Of a DNA stretch of 64,000 nt, positions 35,106-45,594 are shown one piece after another. Made by a program: the position numbers and the translations under genes. The DNA comes from Rhizobium sp. S152 (GTDB lineage Bacteria; Pseudomonadota; Alphaproteobacteria; Rhizobiales; Rhizobiaceae), in NCBI RefSeq assembly GCF_030380735.1, contig NZ_JAUDRZ010000002.1:620001-684000 (forward strand), given 5' to 3'. The stretch's first letter is position 1; the number at the start of each line of letters is the position of its first letter. The notes beneath the pieces are model-generated. The model had not been told where the DNA came from. It saw only the letters and a list, made by a program, of their open reading frames with translations, and made no database searches.

Positions 35106-35974
35106 CCATCACAATCGCCAGCAGCCTCTGGTCGCTGCAGCAGCTCGCATTGACAAGGGGCGCGTCCCTCGATGACCTCATCGATATCGCGGCCGATATT
35201 GGAGTGAGCGCGATCGAGCTGAACGAGGACTTCCTGCGCCTGCCGCCTTATGCCTCGATCGACGGCTACAGACGACTGAGAAACAGGATCGAGAGCAGGG
35301 GGCTGTCCGTTGCATCGATCTGGTTCTACACCGACATTCCCGCAGCCGTCCGTCTGACGTCGGTCGACGAGACGGTTCATCAGATTGGGAACTACCTGGG
35401 GATCGCATCGATCCTTGGATGCCCGCGCATAACACTTCCACCGGGCGAGGGCGGTCCGAACGCCGATGTCGATCTGGCGCATGCTGCGATGATCGACGTT
35501 CTCACGCAACTGATGCCGGTGGCCGAACACTACAAGGTCGATATCGGCCTTGAAATTGGCCGTACAACGGGCAATTTCCAGACGCCGCAGGCAGCGCTCG
35601 CTCTCGTCGACAAGATCGCATCCGATCGTCTCCGGATTGTCCCGGACTTCGAGGCCTGGAGGCATGCGACCGAAGATTTGCCGCTGAGCCATGTGGAGAC
35701 GACTGTTATCGCCGAGCCGGCGTCACCCGACGATTTCCGCAAGTGCCTGCCATACGCGCCGCTCATTCACGCCAAGCTGCTGCGGCTCGACGATGCGGGC
35801 AATGACTGGCACTTTCCGCTGGAGCAGCTCATGGCGGCGGTGCGCGAAAGTGGGCGCGATCACGTCCTCGACATCGAATTCGAGGGCTGGATCCCGGATA
35901 TCGACCCGCATTGTGATAGCGTTGTCGAGACACGGCGCTGCGTTGAGTTGATTCGGCGCCTGTCGTATTCGTGA
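35102..35974 (+). CDS. AP2Ec-type TIM-barrel enzyme; sugar isomerase/epimerase or C-glycoside deglycosidase alpha-like
   Basis: This 290-residue xylose-isomerase-like TIM barrel has plausible metal ligands Glu151 (DIGLEIG), Asp182 (IVPDFE), His223 (PLIHAKLL) and Glu259 (LDIEFEGW), the classic E-D-H-E order of the family. The ATG at 35102 overlaps the DUF6379-like stop (ATGA), so the two are translationally coupled and may form a complex. Family members are sugar/sugar-phosphate isomerases, epimerases or, with a DUF6379 partner, C-glycoside deglycosidases. The protein is shorter than some described deglycosidase alpha subunits, so a plain isomerase or epimerase remains possible. It is co-expressed with a sugar importer and a xylulose-reductase-like SDR. 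Confidence 0.8.
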   Translation: MTITIASSLWSLQQLALTRGASLDDLIDIAADIGVSAIELNEDFLRLPPYASIDGYRRLRNRIESRGLSVASIWFYTDIPAAVRLTSVDETVHQIGNYLGIASILGCPRITLPPGEGGPNADVDLAHAAMIDVLTQLMPVAEHYKVDIGLEIGRTTGNFQTPQAALALVDKIASDRLRIVPDFEAWRHATEDLPLSHVETTVIAEPASPDDFRKCLPYAPLIHAKLLRLDDAGNDWHFPLEQLMAAVRESGRDHVLDIEFEGWIPDIDPHCDSVVETRRCVELIRRLSYS

Positions 35975-35997
35975 CGGGTAGTGCGGAGGACCGGGAA

Positions 35998-36723
35998 ATG
36001 GACTGGAAAAATAAGCGTGTGCTTGTTACCGGTGCTGGCAAAGGTATCGGGCGGGCGACCGCGCTGGTCCTGGCGGGCAGGGGAGCGATAGTGGTTGCGC
36101 TCAGTCGCTCACAGGCGGATCTCGATGCTCTAAGCCGCGAGGTGGATTGCGAGACGATCTGCGTAGACCTCTCGGATCACACTTCCATCACCGACCGGAT
36201 CACCCGGGCTCTTCCGGTCGATTTCCTGGTAAACTGCGCTGGTATCACACATCTCGAGCGGGCGACCGAAACGTCGGTGGAAGACTTCAGTCGCGTACTT
36301 GACGTCAACACGCTCGCTCCGCTGCTTTTGTCCCAAATCGTCGCGCGAGACTGGATGGCACGCGGATGCAGGGGAGCGATCGTCAACGTCTCAAGCGACG
36401 CTGCCCGACGTGGCATCGAGGACCATGTCGCCTATTGTGCATCCAAGGCGGCTTTGGACGCCATTACACGCGTCATGGCAACGGAATTGGGCGCGCGAGG
36501 AATTCGCGTCAACAGCGTCAATCCCACAGTCACGCTGACGCCGATGGGAGAGCTTGCCTGGAGTGATCCGGCTAAGGCCGATCCGGTGAAAGCCAGGATA
36601 CCGATGGGGCGCTTTCTCGACCCTGTCGACGTCGCCGAAGCGATCCTCTTTCTTCTGAGCGACGAGGCAGCCATGATTTCAGGCACGTCAATGCCAGTTG
36701 ATGGCGGGCTTTCAATATCCTGA
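35998..36723 (+). CDS. short-chain dehydrogenase, L-xylulose reductase (DCXR)-like
   Basis: This 241-residue SDR has cofactor motif TGAGKGIG (residues 10-17), NCAGI, catalytic Ser in VNVSSDAARR and YCASK (Tyr and Lys). Several stretches closely follow dicarbonyl/L-xylulose reductases: RSQADLDAL, LSQIVARDWMARGCRGAIVNVSS, RVNSVNPTVTLTPMG, WSDPAKADPVKARIPMGRF. It would reduce L-xylulose or another ketose or dicarbonyl with NADPH, or run the reverse polyol oxidation. GGAGGA at about 35985 favours the ATG at 35998 over the GTG at 35971, which overlaps the upstream gene. It is the last gene of the ROK-controlled operon. Confidence 0.9.
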   Translation: MDWKNKRVLVTGAGKGIGRATALVLAGRGAIVVALSRSQADLDALSREVDCETICVDLSDHTSITDRITRALPVDFLVNCAGITHLERATETSVEDFSRVLDVNTLAPLLLSQIVARDWMARGCRGAIVNVSSDAARRGIEDHVAYCASKAALDAITRVMATELGARGIRVNSVNPTVTLTPMGELAWSDPAKADPVKARIPMGRFLDPVDVAEAILFLLSDEAAMISGTSMPVDGGLSIS

Positions 36724-37201
36724 ACTTCGGCCGTTGCGGCACCTCCCGATCCATAATCATTGAGGTCTTAGTGTGGAACGATCAGCAACTGCACCTGGGT
36801 CCGCCATCGCGACAGCGAGTTGGAGAACCCTTGGTAGTCGGGGCAGGGATTCGAACCCTGCGTCACAGCTCGATCCACACGCTGAAGGTGAAAGCCCGGA
36901 ATTTCCATTGAAATTCACCGATGGAATTGCAGGTCCTCGGTTCACATCCGTTCACGGCGTATAAGGCTATATGGACGTAACGCTTGTACTTTGGCGTTTT
37001 CGCTGAGCAAAGTGGGGCCGGTTTGCTCTAGCTGAAATCGACTTCATCGAACAAACCCCGACAAAACGCGGAGCTTTGACTGAGGCTGTCTCCTTCGGCC
37101 CGTTGCGTTCAGTGCTGCTGTCGGTGGCACCTGGCACAAGCGATATTTGCAGCCGACGGCCTGTCGCATTATGTTATGGAAGAATGGAAAGGAGATCGCT
37201 G
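36724..37201. other. intergenic region at the left edge of the mobile island, no convincing gene
   Basis: This 478-bp gap contains no ORF I can support. It holds a tRNA-3'-end-like segment on the minus strand (36833-36866) and a second weak T-arm-like stretch (GGTTCACATCC at about 36936-36946). The sequence from 36975 on is unremarkable until the ribosome-binding site of the small ORF at 37202. The catabolic operon ends at 36723, so this gap marks the change from metabolic to mobile-type content. Confidence 0.5.
36833..36866 (-). other. tRNA 3'-end-like fragment (possible attachment site)
   Basis: Read on the minus strand, the sequence has a T-arm CAGGG-TTCGAAT-CCCTG followed by CCCCGACTACCA, i.e. 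an acceptor-like 3' strand and CCA. No matching 5' acceptor half, D-arm or anticodon arm is found upstream, so it is not a working tRNA gene. Fragments of this kind often mark integration sites of islands that target tRNA 3' ends. It lies at the border of the accessory island. Confidence 0.5.
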
Positions 37202-37375
37202 ATGCTTTTGCAGAAATACCGCGAGAACAAGCAAGCCTTGAAGCAGATCGGCCGGGAGGCCATCGCCGAGAGCCGCCGTATGGGCCTAACGATCACTGCC
37301 AAGGATCGCCAGAACGAGGCGCAGGATAAGGCCCAGCATGAGCGCAAGGAACGTGCTCCGGCTACCGTGAGGTAG
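37202..37375 (+). CDS. small basic/helical protein upstream of a zeta-type kinase (possible antitoxin)
   Basis: This 57-residue, highly charged, helix-prone protein (KYRENKQALKQIGREAIAESRRMGL, then Gln/Lys/Glu-rich) starts at an ATG with AAGGAG 7 bp upstream. It ends 10 bp before the zeta-type kinase gene, so the two are probably co-transcribed. I recognise no family. Position and size fit the antitoxin-first layout of toxin-antitoxin pairs, but it does not resemble the canonical epsilon antitoxin, so the role is inferred from context only. Confidence 0.6.
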   Translation: MLLQKYRENKQALKQIGREAIAESRRMGLTITAKDRQNEAQDKAQHERKERAPATVR

Positions 37376-37385
37376 CAATCGCTTC

Positions 37386-38003
37386 ATGCCCGAGTTGTCG
37401 TGTATCCTCCTCGCAGGGCCGAACGGCTCCGGCAAAACTTCCGCCTTCGCGAAGCTGAAGCTCGACGGTGTTTGGATCAACGCGGACGAGATCGCCAAAG
37501 CGATGCCGGCCGCCGATAACAGATCGACTGAAATCCAAGCTGGTCGAGCGGCTCTCCTGAAAATTGACGAGATGATCGACACCAGGCAGTCTTTTATTTT
37601 CGAGACGACGCTGAGCAGCAACCAATCGTTGCGAATGATGCGGGCTGCCAAGGCGGCCGGGTTCAAGGTCGGCTTGTACTATGTTGCTTTGGATTCCGTT
37701 GAGACAAACGTCGAGCGCGTTAGACAGCGTGTCCTCAAGGGCGGTCACGACATCCCGGAGGAAAACATCCGAAGGCGGCACGATGGATCCTTCGAGAAGC
37801 TGACCGAAGCTCTCAGGATCGCAGACGAAGTTTTGTTGATCGACAACTCAGGGATAGAACCGCACGAGGTCTTCGCCATTAACGGCGGCGTGGTCCAGTC
37901 CTTCGACATCGATGACAACCAAGCGCTGCACAAGCTCTTTGAGGCCAAGGTCTGCGAAGCGTACCATCTCATGCGAGCGCTGGAAGGCTTTGAGAGCAGG
38001 TAA
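37386..38003 (+). CDS. zeta-toxin-family P-loop kinase
   Basis: This 205-residue protein has Walker A AGPNGSGKTSAF near residue 10, then WINADEIAKAMP (the Asp of the zeta/AAA_33 group), FIFETTLSSNQSLRMMRAAKAAGFKVGLYYVALDSVE and RVRQRVLKGGHDIPEENIRRRHDGS. The R-x-x-x-GGHx-[IV]P-x(3)-[IV]-x-RR segment is typical of zeta-like kinases. Canonical zeta toxins phosphorylate UDP-N-acetylglucosamine and block wall synthesis; chromosomal relatives vary. It sits in the accessory island behind a small charged ORF, suggesting an addiction or phage-defence module. Confidence 0.85.
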   Translation: MPELSCILLAGPNGSGKTSAFAKLKLDGVWINADEIAKAMPAADNRSTEIQAGRAALLKIDEMIDTRQSFIFETTLSSNQSLRMMRAAKAAGFKVGLYYVALDSVETNVERVRQRVLKGGHDIPEENIRRRHDGSFEKLTEALRIADEVLLIDNSGIEPHEVFAINGGVVQSFDIDDNQALHKLFEAKVCEAYHLMRALEGFESR

Positions 38004-38336
38004 TTGAGGAGGGATAGGCTGCCTCCGGTTGACAGACCTTTAAATATCTCGCCAACTTTCCGACCGCGCACCGCGAAGTTCGGCGAACTGCCCTCATGAG
38101 GCTTGCCGAAAGGAAAATCTACCCGGCGCGGGTTCCAGGTCCAAGATGAGAATGATAATCGGCGGCGGCGATCGCTGGAGGTCCATAAATTGGCCTTATG
38201 CGACGAAGTATGTCTTTTCAGGAAGTTAAGCTATCTGAACGACCTGTCGCCGGTTCGATTCCCTTCAAGAGCGAAACGACGATGTCGGCTCGGATGTAGG
38301 CTGAGCCGACATCCGAGCCGAGCATATCATTCGATT
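38004..38336. other. intergenic region with tRNA-like remnant and overlapping inverted repeats
   Basis: There is no convincing gene in this 333-bp gap. At 38217-38278 a segment with TTAAGCTATCTG and GTCGCCGGTTCGATTCCC resembles D- and T-arm pieces and the remnant at 5226-5286. Just after it, GATGTCGGCTC (38281-38291) pairs with GAGCCGACATC (38303-38313), while GGCTCGGATGT (38287-38297) pairs with ACATCCGAGCC (38309-38319); the two 11-bp stems exclude each other. The block lies directly behind the broken integrase, where an attachment site would be expected. Confidence 0.55.
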
Positions 38337-39734
38337 TTATGCAGCCCCCCAAACCTGATTGAGGATTTTGGCGGCCAGTGCGGCCTTATCTTGCGGCAAG
38401 AAACGACCATAGTGCTGCTGCACGACGTCGGGCGTGTCCTGAATGGCGTAGCTCGCCTGCTCGTAGGAGCCGGTCTCCTTCAGGATATGTGTGGCAAGAA
38501 TATCCCGCAGGTTATGCGGCCCATGCGGCAGCAAGCCCTTGATCGCACCGCGTTTGGTATAGGGGTTTTAGATCCCATAGCGTTGGATGACGGTCCGCCA
38601 GGCCTCGTAGAACGTGCTGGAGTTGTAGGCGGCGTCGATGCTGGTCGTCTTAACCGTTTTGACGAACAGCGTCTCAGGGTCCGTGGCACCGCCAAGCAGA
38701 ACGCCGCGATGGCGGTCGATGTAAGCGTCGAGGTATTTGTAGAGATCGAGCAGGTCCGGCAGGATAAGCCGGAACGGCTTTTGGCCGAAGAACGAGAAGC
38801 CGGAGTTTTTGAACGCGACCGATGGGATCAGGACTTCCCACCCCTGATCACGATCACTCCAGCGCAACTCCCCGCATTTCATGTCCTCCAGCCGGCGTTC
38901 CGATGTCGGATAATGTCCTCGCGGGCAGACACGCAGTTGGCGAAGGTTCTTTTGCCGCAGCCCGAGGTGCAGGCCAAGCCTGAGCAGCAGGAATGATCTG
39001 ATGGCCTCGGCCGCCGACCGTGGATATCTGTTCTCGTCCGGCATACGTGCAAGGATCTCGTCTGTGATCTTGCGATATTCCGCCAACGGGCTCTCGGCTT
39101 CGAGGACACATATGATCGGCTCGAACGGGTCGCGATGAACACGCATGACGCGTTGGATTTCCTTGGATCTGTTAGCGGCATGTCGGTGGAAAGCGTCGCA
39201 GGCCCCATGCCAATCCTGAGCTGCGAAGTCGATTTCTTCCTGTTCAATCAAGCCTGAGATCGGCCTGATGTTCTCAAGCAGTTCCGGATGCTGCCGGATC
39301 CAGCCAATGTCGGCGCGAGAAAGGGCTTGGGCAACCATTAGCATGTCCTCTTCCCATTTGGTATAGAAGCCACGGCGCTGTTCCCGCCACTGCAGATACC
39401 AGTCCCAAACGCCAGGGAAGATGAGAAGACCAAAACTCAAATGACTGAGCGGAACGCCAAAACCCTTTACTGCACCGTTTGGTGAAGCGGCTAGCGCGCC
39501 AAACATCAGGCCTAGGTGCTCAATCTTCTGAGAGGCCGTTTCCTCACCCCAAACGCCATTCCGCTGAAATCCAATTGCCGTCAACGTCGAGGTTTTGAAG
39601 CGGATAAGATCTGCCATTTCCATGGCAAGCCGCGGCGGCGCGTCGACGACGCCGGAGAGAAGATCAGGATCATCGAACTCGGCCGCTTGATTCTGATTGG
39701 CGCCGGCCACGGATGCCAAGGATCTGGCCGACAA
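38337..39734 (-). pseudogene. tyrosine-type site-specific integrase interrupted by an in-frame stop
   Basis: One reading frame encodes a long tyrosine recombinase, but a TAA at 38568-38570 cuts it. Upstream is a core-binding part and the first catalytic Arg (LGLRQKNLRQLRVCPRGHYP). Downstream of the stop, still in frame, are NPYTKRGAIKGLLPHGPHNLRDILATHIL with the H-x-x-R motif and QQHYGRFLP with the nucleophile Tyr. The truncated product would lack the H-x-x-R and Tyr and be inactive unless the stop is read through. The 5' end is also unclear: the frame is open back to a TGA at 39840-39842 without an ATG, only a TTG at 39734, and an IS21 element lies just beyond. Confidence 0.85.
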
Positions 39735-39876
39735 AGCGCTTCCGCCATAAGTGACGCCGGGAAAGCGGATGGCATAACGTTGCTTGCTGGCCGCCGCCTG
39801 GTATCGACGATACTTTGTCGATCCGGTATAGCGCGGCGATCAGGATGAGACGGTAGCGACAATCTGGATGAGATTC

Positions 39877-42644
<2,768 letters not shown>

Positions 42645-42750
42645 TCACCTGGTGTTCGTCGATGCACAGGGTGATGTCTCTCCCCTTTCACAGAGGGATT
42701 AATCCTGATATACCGTCTATCGAAAAAGGTATAACGTTTGTTGGATCACG

Positions 42751-43854
42751 ATGAAAAAGATCGATCTCGTCTATCAGACAATGCTGGCGGAGCTGGGACA
42801 ACGGTCGATGGACGCCGCTTGGACCGCCGACTTCCCCCCAGAAGGCCGTTTTCAGCGCGTTGTGGTCAAGGAAAAAAACTACTGGTACTTCGACATCCCG
42901 GATGGTTCTGGCGGAAAATCCCGGCGCTATGTCGGTCCTTCAGAAGACGGTGAGATCACCCGCCGCGTCGAGACACATCAGCGTCAGAAAGATGATCTTC
43001 TTGCACGACGGCGGATGGTAAGTAGTCTCACTCGTGAAGGCGGGATGATTGCGCCAGATACGATGTCAGGAGCGATCGTGGAAGCACTTGCATCCGGCGG
43101 CCTCTTTCGGCTCCGCGGTGTGCTCATCGGCACGGTCGCGTTCCAAACCTATGCGGGCTTACTAGGCGTCCGATTGCCAGCGGCTGCAATTCTGACCGGG
43201 GATGCCGATATCGCTCAGGATTATGCAATCTCTCGCGAGGTTGAAGACACTCTTCCTCCCATTGTTGATCTCCTGCAAAACGTTGATCCAAGTTTTCGGC
43301 CGGTCCCTCACCGATCAGGTTCGATTGCCTCGTCCGCCTTTCAGAATGCAACTGGATATCGTGTAGAATTTTTAACTTCGAATCGCGGATCTGATGACCA
43401 CATCGACCAGCCTGCAAGCATGCCCGCTCTTGGTGGCGCAAGTGCGGATCCACTCCGGTTTCTCGATTTCCTGATCAGAGATCCTTTACGAACGATCCTG
43501 CTGCACAAGAGCGGTGTCCCAGTGACTGTTCCAGACCCTGCCCGATATGCGGTGCACAAAATGATCGTGGCCACAAGACGCAGGACCGACGGGCTGAGTG
43601 CGGTCAAACGCGACAAAGATATTCGCCAGGCCGAAATCCTTTTTGAAGCTCTTTATGAGACCCGCAGAGCGTCCGATTTCGCGATTGCGTTCGAGGAAGC
43701 GTGGCAACGTGGGCCAGCGTGGCAAGAGGCTCTTCAGAAAGCTGCAAACAGCATGCTGTCTGCGCAAGGTCAAGATGCGCTGAACCGAATCAGAAGACAA
43801 GGTAACACCGAGATCGGTTTCGACCCGCCGGAGGGCGTCCCTTTGAGCACTTAG
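42751..43854 (+). CDS. GSU2403-type nucleotidyltransferase-fold protein
   Basis: This 367-residue protein resembles the NTP_transf_8/GSU2403 group: FRVVVKEKNYWYFDIPDGSGGKSRRYVGP-type N-terminus, a central LRGVLIGTVAFQTYAGLLGVRLPAAAILTGDADIAQD with a nucleotidyltransferase-like acidic pair, and a helical C-terminus (YAVHKMIVATRRRTDGLSAVKRDKDIRQAEILFEAL). The role is unknown. Members are scattered on accessory islands, and related solitary nucleotidyltransferase folds act as toxins or antitoxins. It stands alone between IS21 and the truncated aspA. TATACC/GGTATA inverted arms at about 42710-42733 precede it and could be an operator. Confidence 0.75.
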   Translation: MKKIDLVYQTMLAELGQRSMDAAWTADFPPEGRFQRVVVKEKNYWYFDIPDGSGGKSRRYVGPSEDGEITRRVETHQRQKDDLLARRRMVSSLTREGGMIAPDTMSGAIVEALASGGLFRLRGVLIGTVAFQTYAGLLGVRLPAAAILTGDADIAQDYAISREVEDTLPPIVDLLQNVDPSFRPVPHRSGSIASSAFQNATGYRVEFLTSNRGSDDHIDQPASMPALGGASADPLRFLDFLIRDPLRTILLHKSGVPVTVPDPARYAVHKMIVATRRRTDGLSAVKRDKDIRQAEILFEALYETRRASDFAIAFEEAWQRGPAWQEALQKAANSMLSAQGQDALNRIRRQGNTEIGFDPPEGVPLST

Positions 43855-43881
43855 AAGTGGGATCCAAAATCGGCAGCGGTT

Positions 43882-44661
43882 TCAAGCCTTTGAGGGTACA
43901 ACCAGCTCGGCCACGACGTGTCCGGAATAAGCAGGATCGGCGGTGATGCCGGTGCCGATAGCTGTGCCGCCGAGATTGATTTCGAGCATGAACCGCGCGA
44001 CTTCCCGCACCCTGAGAATGTCTTCCCTTAGCGTGGTTGCAAACGCGCCAAACTCCTGGCCGAGCGTCATCGGCACGGCATCCTGCAACTGGGTCCGGCC
44101 GAGCTTCAGGATATCCGCGAACTCGCCCGCCTTCAGATCGAAAGCGGCCGCCAGTTCATGGAGTCCACGCACGAGTTCTTCGCTGCTGTCAAGGAGAGCA
44201 AGGCGGATGGCTGTTGGATAGACATCGTTTGTCGATTGGGACAGGTTGACGTGATTGTTGGGATGGATCTCGTCATAGCGTCCCTTGGAAAAGCGCAGAT
44301 GTTCGAGCGCCCGGTTGGCAATGATCTCGTTGGCCTTCATATTCGTCGATGTGCCGGCGCCGCCTTGGTATACGTCGATGACGAATTGATCGTCGAAGGC
44401 CCCACCGATGATTTCCTCACACGCGGTCTCGATGGCCGCAAAGCGACGCTCGTCGATATCGCCAAGCGCTCTGTTCGTCCTGACAGCGGCGAGCTTGACC
44501 ATGCCGAGCGCCTTGATGAGAGGCCGTGGGCTGCTCTGAACTGTTCCCGAGATCTGGAAATTCGTTACCGCGCGTTGCGTCTGGGCGCCGTAATAGGCGT
44601 CGGCAGGCACATCGACATCGCCAAGCGTGTCCTGTTCGACGCGCATTTGTTCTGGGAGCAT
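43882..44661 (-). pseudogene. aspA: C-terminally truncated aspartate ammonia-lyase/fumarase-family gene
   Basis: The product starts MLPEQMRVEQDTLGDVDVPADAYYGAQTQRAVTNFQISG, typical of aspartate ammonia-lyase, and keeps GGAGTSTNMKANEIIANRALE and HPNNHVNLSQSTNDVYPTAIRLA. After GGTAIGTGITADPAYS it diverges and stops at about 259 residues, whereas the family is about 460-480 long. The missing part contains the flexible GSSxMPxKxN signature loop with the catalytic Ser, so it cannot be active. The break coincides with the edge of the accessory island, so insertion or deletion there probably removed the 3' half. An ATG at 44646 is an alternative start. Confidence 0.85.
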
Positions 44662-44674
44662 CGTATTCACGACT

Positions 44675-45571
44675 TTAAGCAGCGCTAGCTGTGGTGTTGA
44701 GATAGACGGCAAACAGGCTGCGGGTTGCCGTAATGAAGAGGCGGTTGCGCGCCGCGCCGCCGAAACACACATTGCTGACGGTTTCAGGCAGCAGGATCTT
44801 TCCGAGCAGGTCACCGTCCGCCGATAGGCAGTGAACCCCGTCGCCGGCGCTTGTCCAGATGTTGCCGCGCGAATCCAGCCTGAAACCGTCATACATGCCG
44901 CTGTCGCAGACACGCAGGATCTGCCCGGCGGCAGGGCGCCTGTCGTGCGAGAGGTCGTAGGCCATCAGTCGTGCCGGGCTTGCGCCGCTGTCGACCACGA
45001 AGAGACGCGTCTGATCGGCCGAGATTGCCAACCCATTCGGCTGTTCTAGGTCGGTGATCACGGCATGCAGGCTGCCATCCGGATCGAGGCGAAAGACATT
45101 GCGGGATCCGATCTCGCTCTCCAATCGCGCGCCTTCGTATTCGGTCGAAATGCCGTAGGTCGGGTCGGTGAACCAGATGGAACCGCCGTTGTCGACGACC
45201 ACGTCATTCGGAGAGTTTAGTCGGTGACCCTCGAAGCGGTCGGCAAGGTGCGTGTGCGAACCATCATGCTCGAAGCGTACCACGCTGCGTGTCTGGTGCT
45301 CGCAGGCGATGACGCGACCTTGCCGGTCGAGCGTGTGGCCGTTGGCGAAATTCGACGGCCGCATGAATTCGGATACGGAGTCGTCGCACTCGTTGTAGCG
45401 AAGCACGCGACTGTTCGGGATATCGGAGAACAGTAGATGCCGCGCGGCCGGAACATAGACCGGCCCCTCCAGCCAGCGCCCACCCGAATACAACTGATCC
45501 ACATGGACGTTTGGCAAGATAAGCTGCCGAAAGCGCGGATCGAGGACCTCGAACCAGGGCGTATATGTCAT
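44675..45571 (-). CDS. SMP-30/gluconolactonase-family lactonase
   Basis: This 298-residue six-bladed propeller of the SMP-30/regucalcin group has metal-site signatures in GGRWLEGPVYVPAARHLLFSDIPNSRVLRY (Glu ligand), NGHTLDRQGRVIACEHQTRSVVR, RLNSPNDVVVDNGGSIWFTDPTYG and MYDGFRLDSRGNIWTSAGDGVHCL. GGAGGAGGAAG precedes the ATG at 45571. It hydrolyses sugar-acid lactones. Next to erythronate/threonate genes, it may open a four-carbon lactone to the free acid. It is probably the third gene of the minus-strand ltnD operon. Confidence 0.92.
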   Translation of the reverse strand: MTYTPWFEVLDPRFRQLILPNVHVDQLYSGGRWLEGPVYVPAARHLLFSDIPNSRVLRYNECDDSVSEFMRPSNFANGHTLDRQGRVIACEHQTRSVVRFEHDGSHTHLADRFEGHRLNSPNDVVVDNGGSIWFTDPTYGISTEYEGARLESEIGSRNVFRLDPDGSLHAVITDLEQPNGLAISADQTRLFVVDSGASPARLMAYDLSHDRRPAAGQILRVCDSGMYDGFRLDSRGNIWTSAGDGVHCLSADGDLLGKILLPETVSNVCFGGAARNRLFITATRSLFAVYLNTTASAA

Positions 45572-45594
45572 ATGCTTCCTCCTCCCAAGGTAGG

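Noticed and set aside
36833..36910. A complete tRNA gene on the minus strand
   Set aside because: Only the T-arm and 3' end look tRNA-like; no D-arm, anticodon arm or pairing 5' acceptor half is present, and one extra base lies before CCA.
38103..38996. Long open frame on the plus strand opposite the integrase
   Set aside because: It is the antisense of the integrase coding frame, has no ribosome-binding site and no recognisable domain.
44662..44913. N-terminal extension of the truncated aspA frame
   Set aside because: It overlaps the lactonase gene in another frame and has no homology; aspA homology begins at the ATG at 44661 or 44646.
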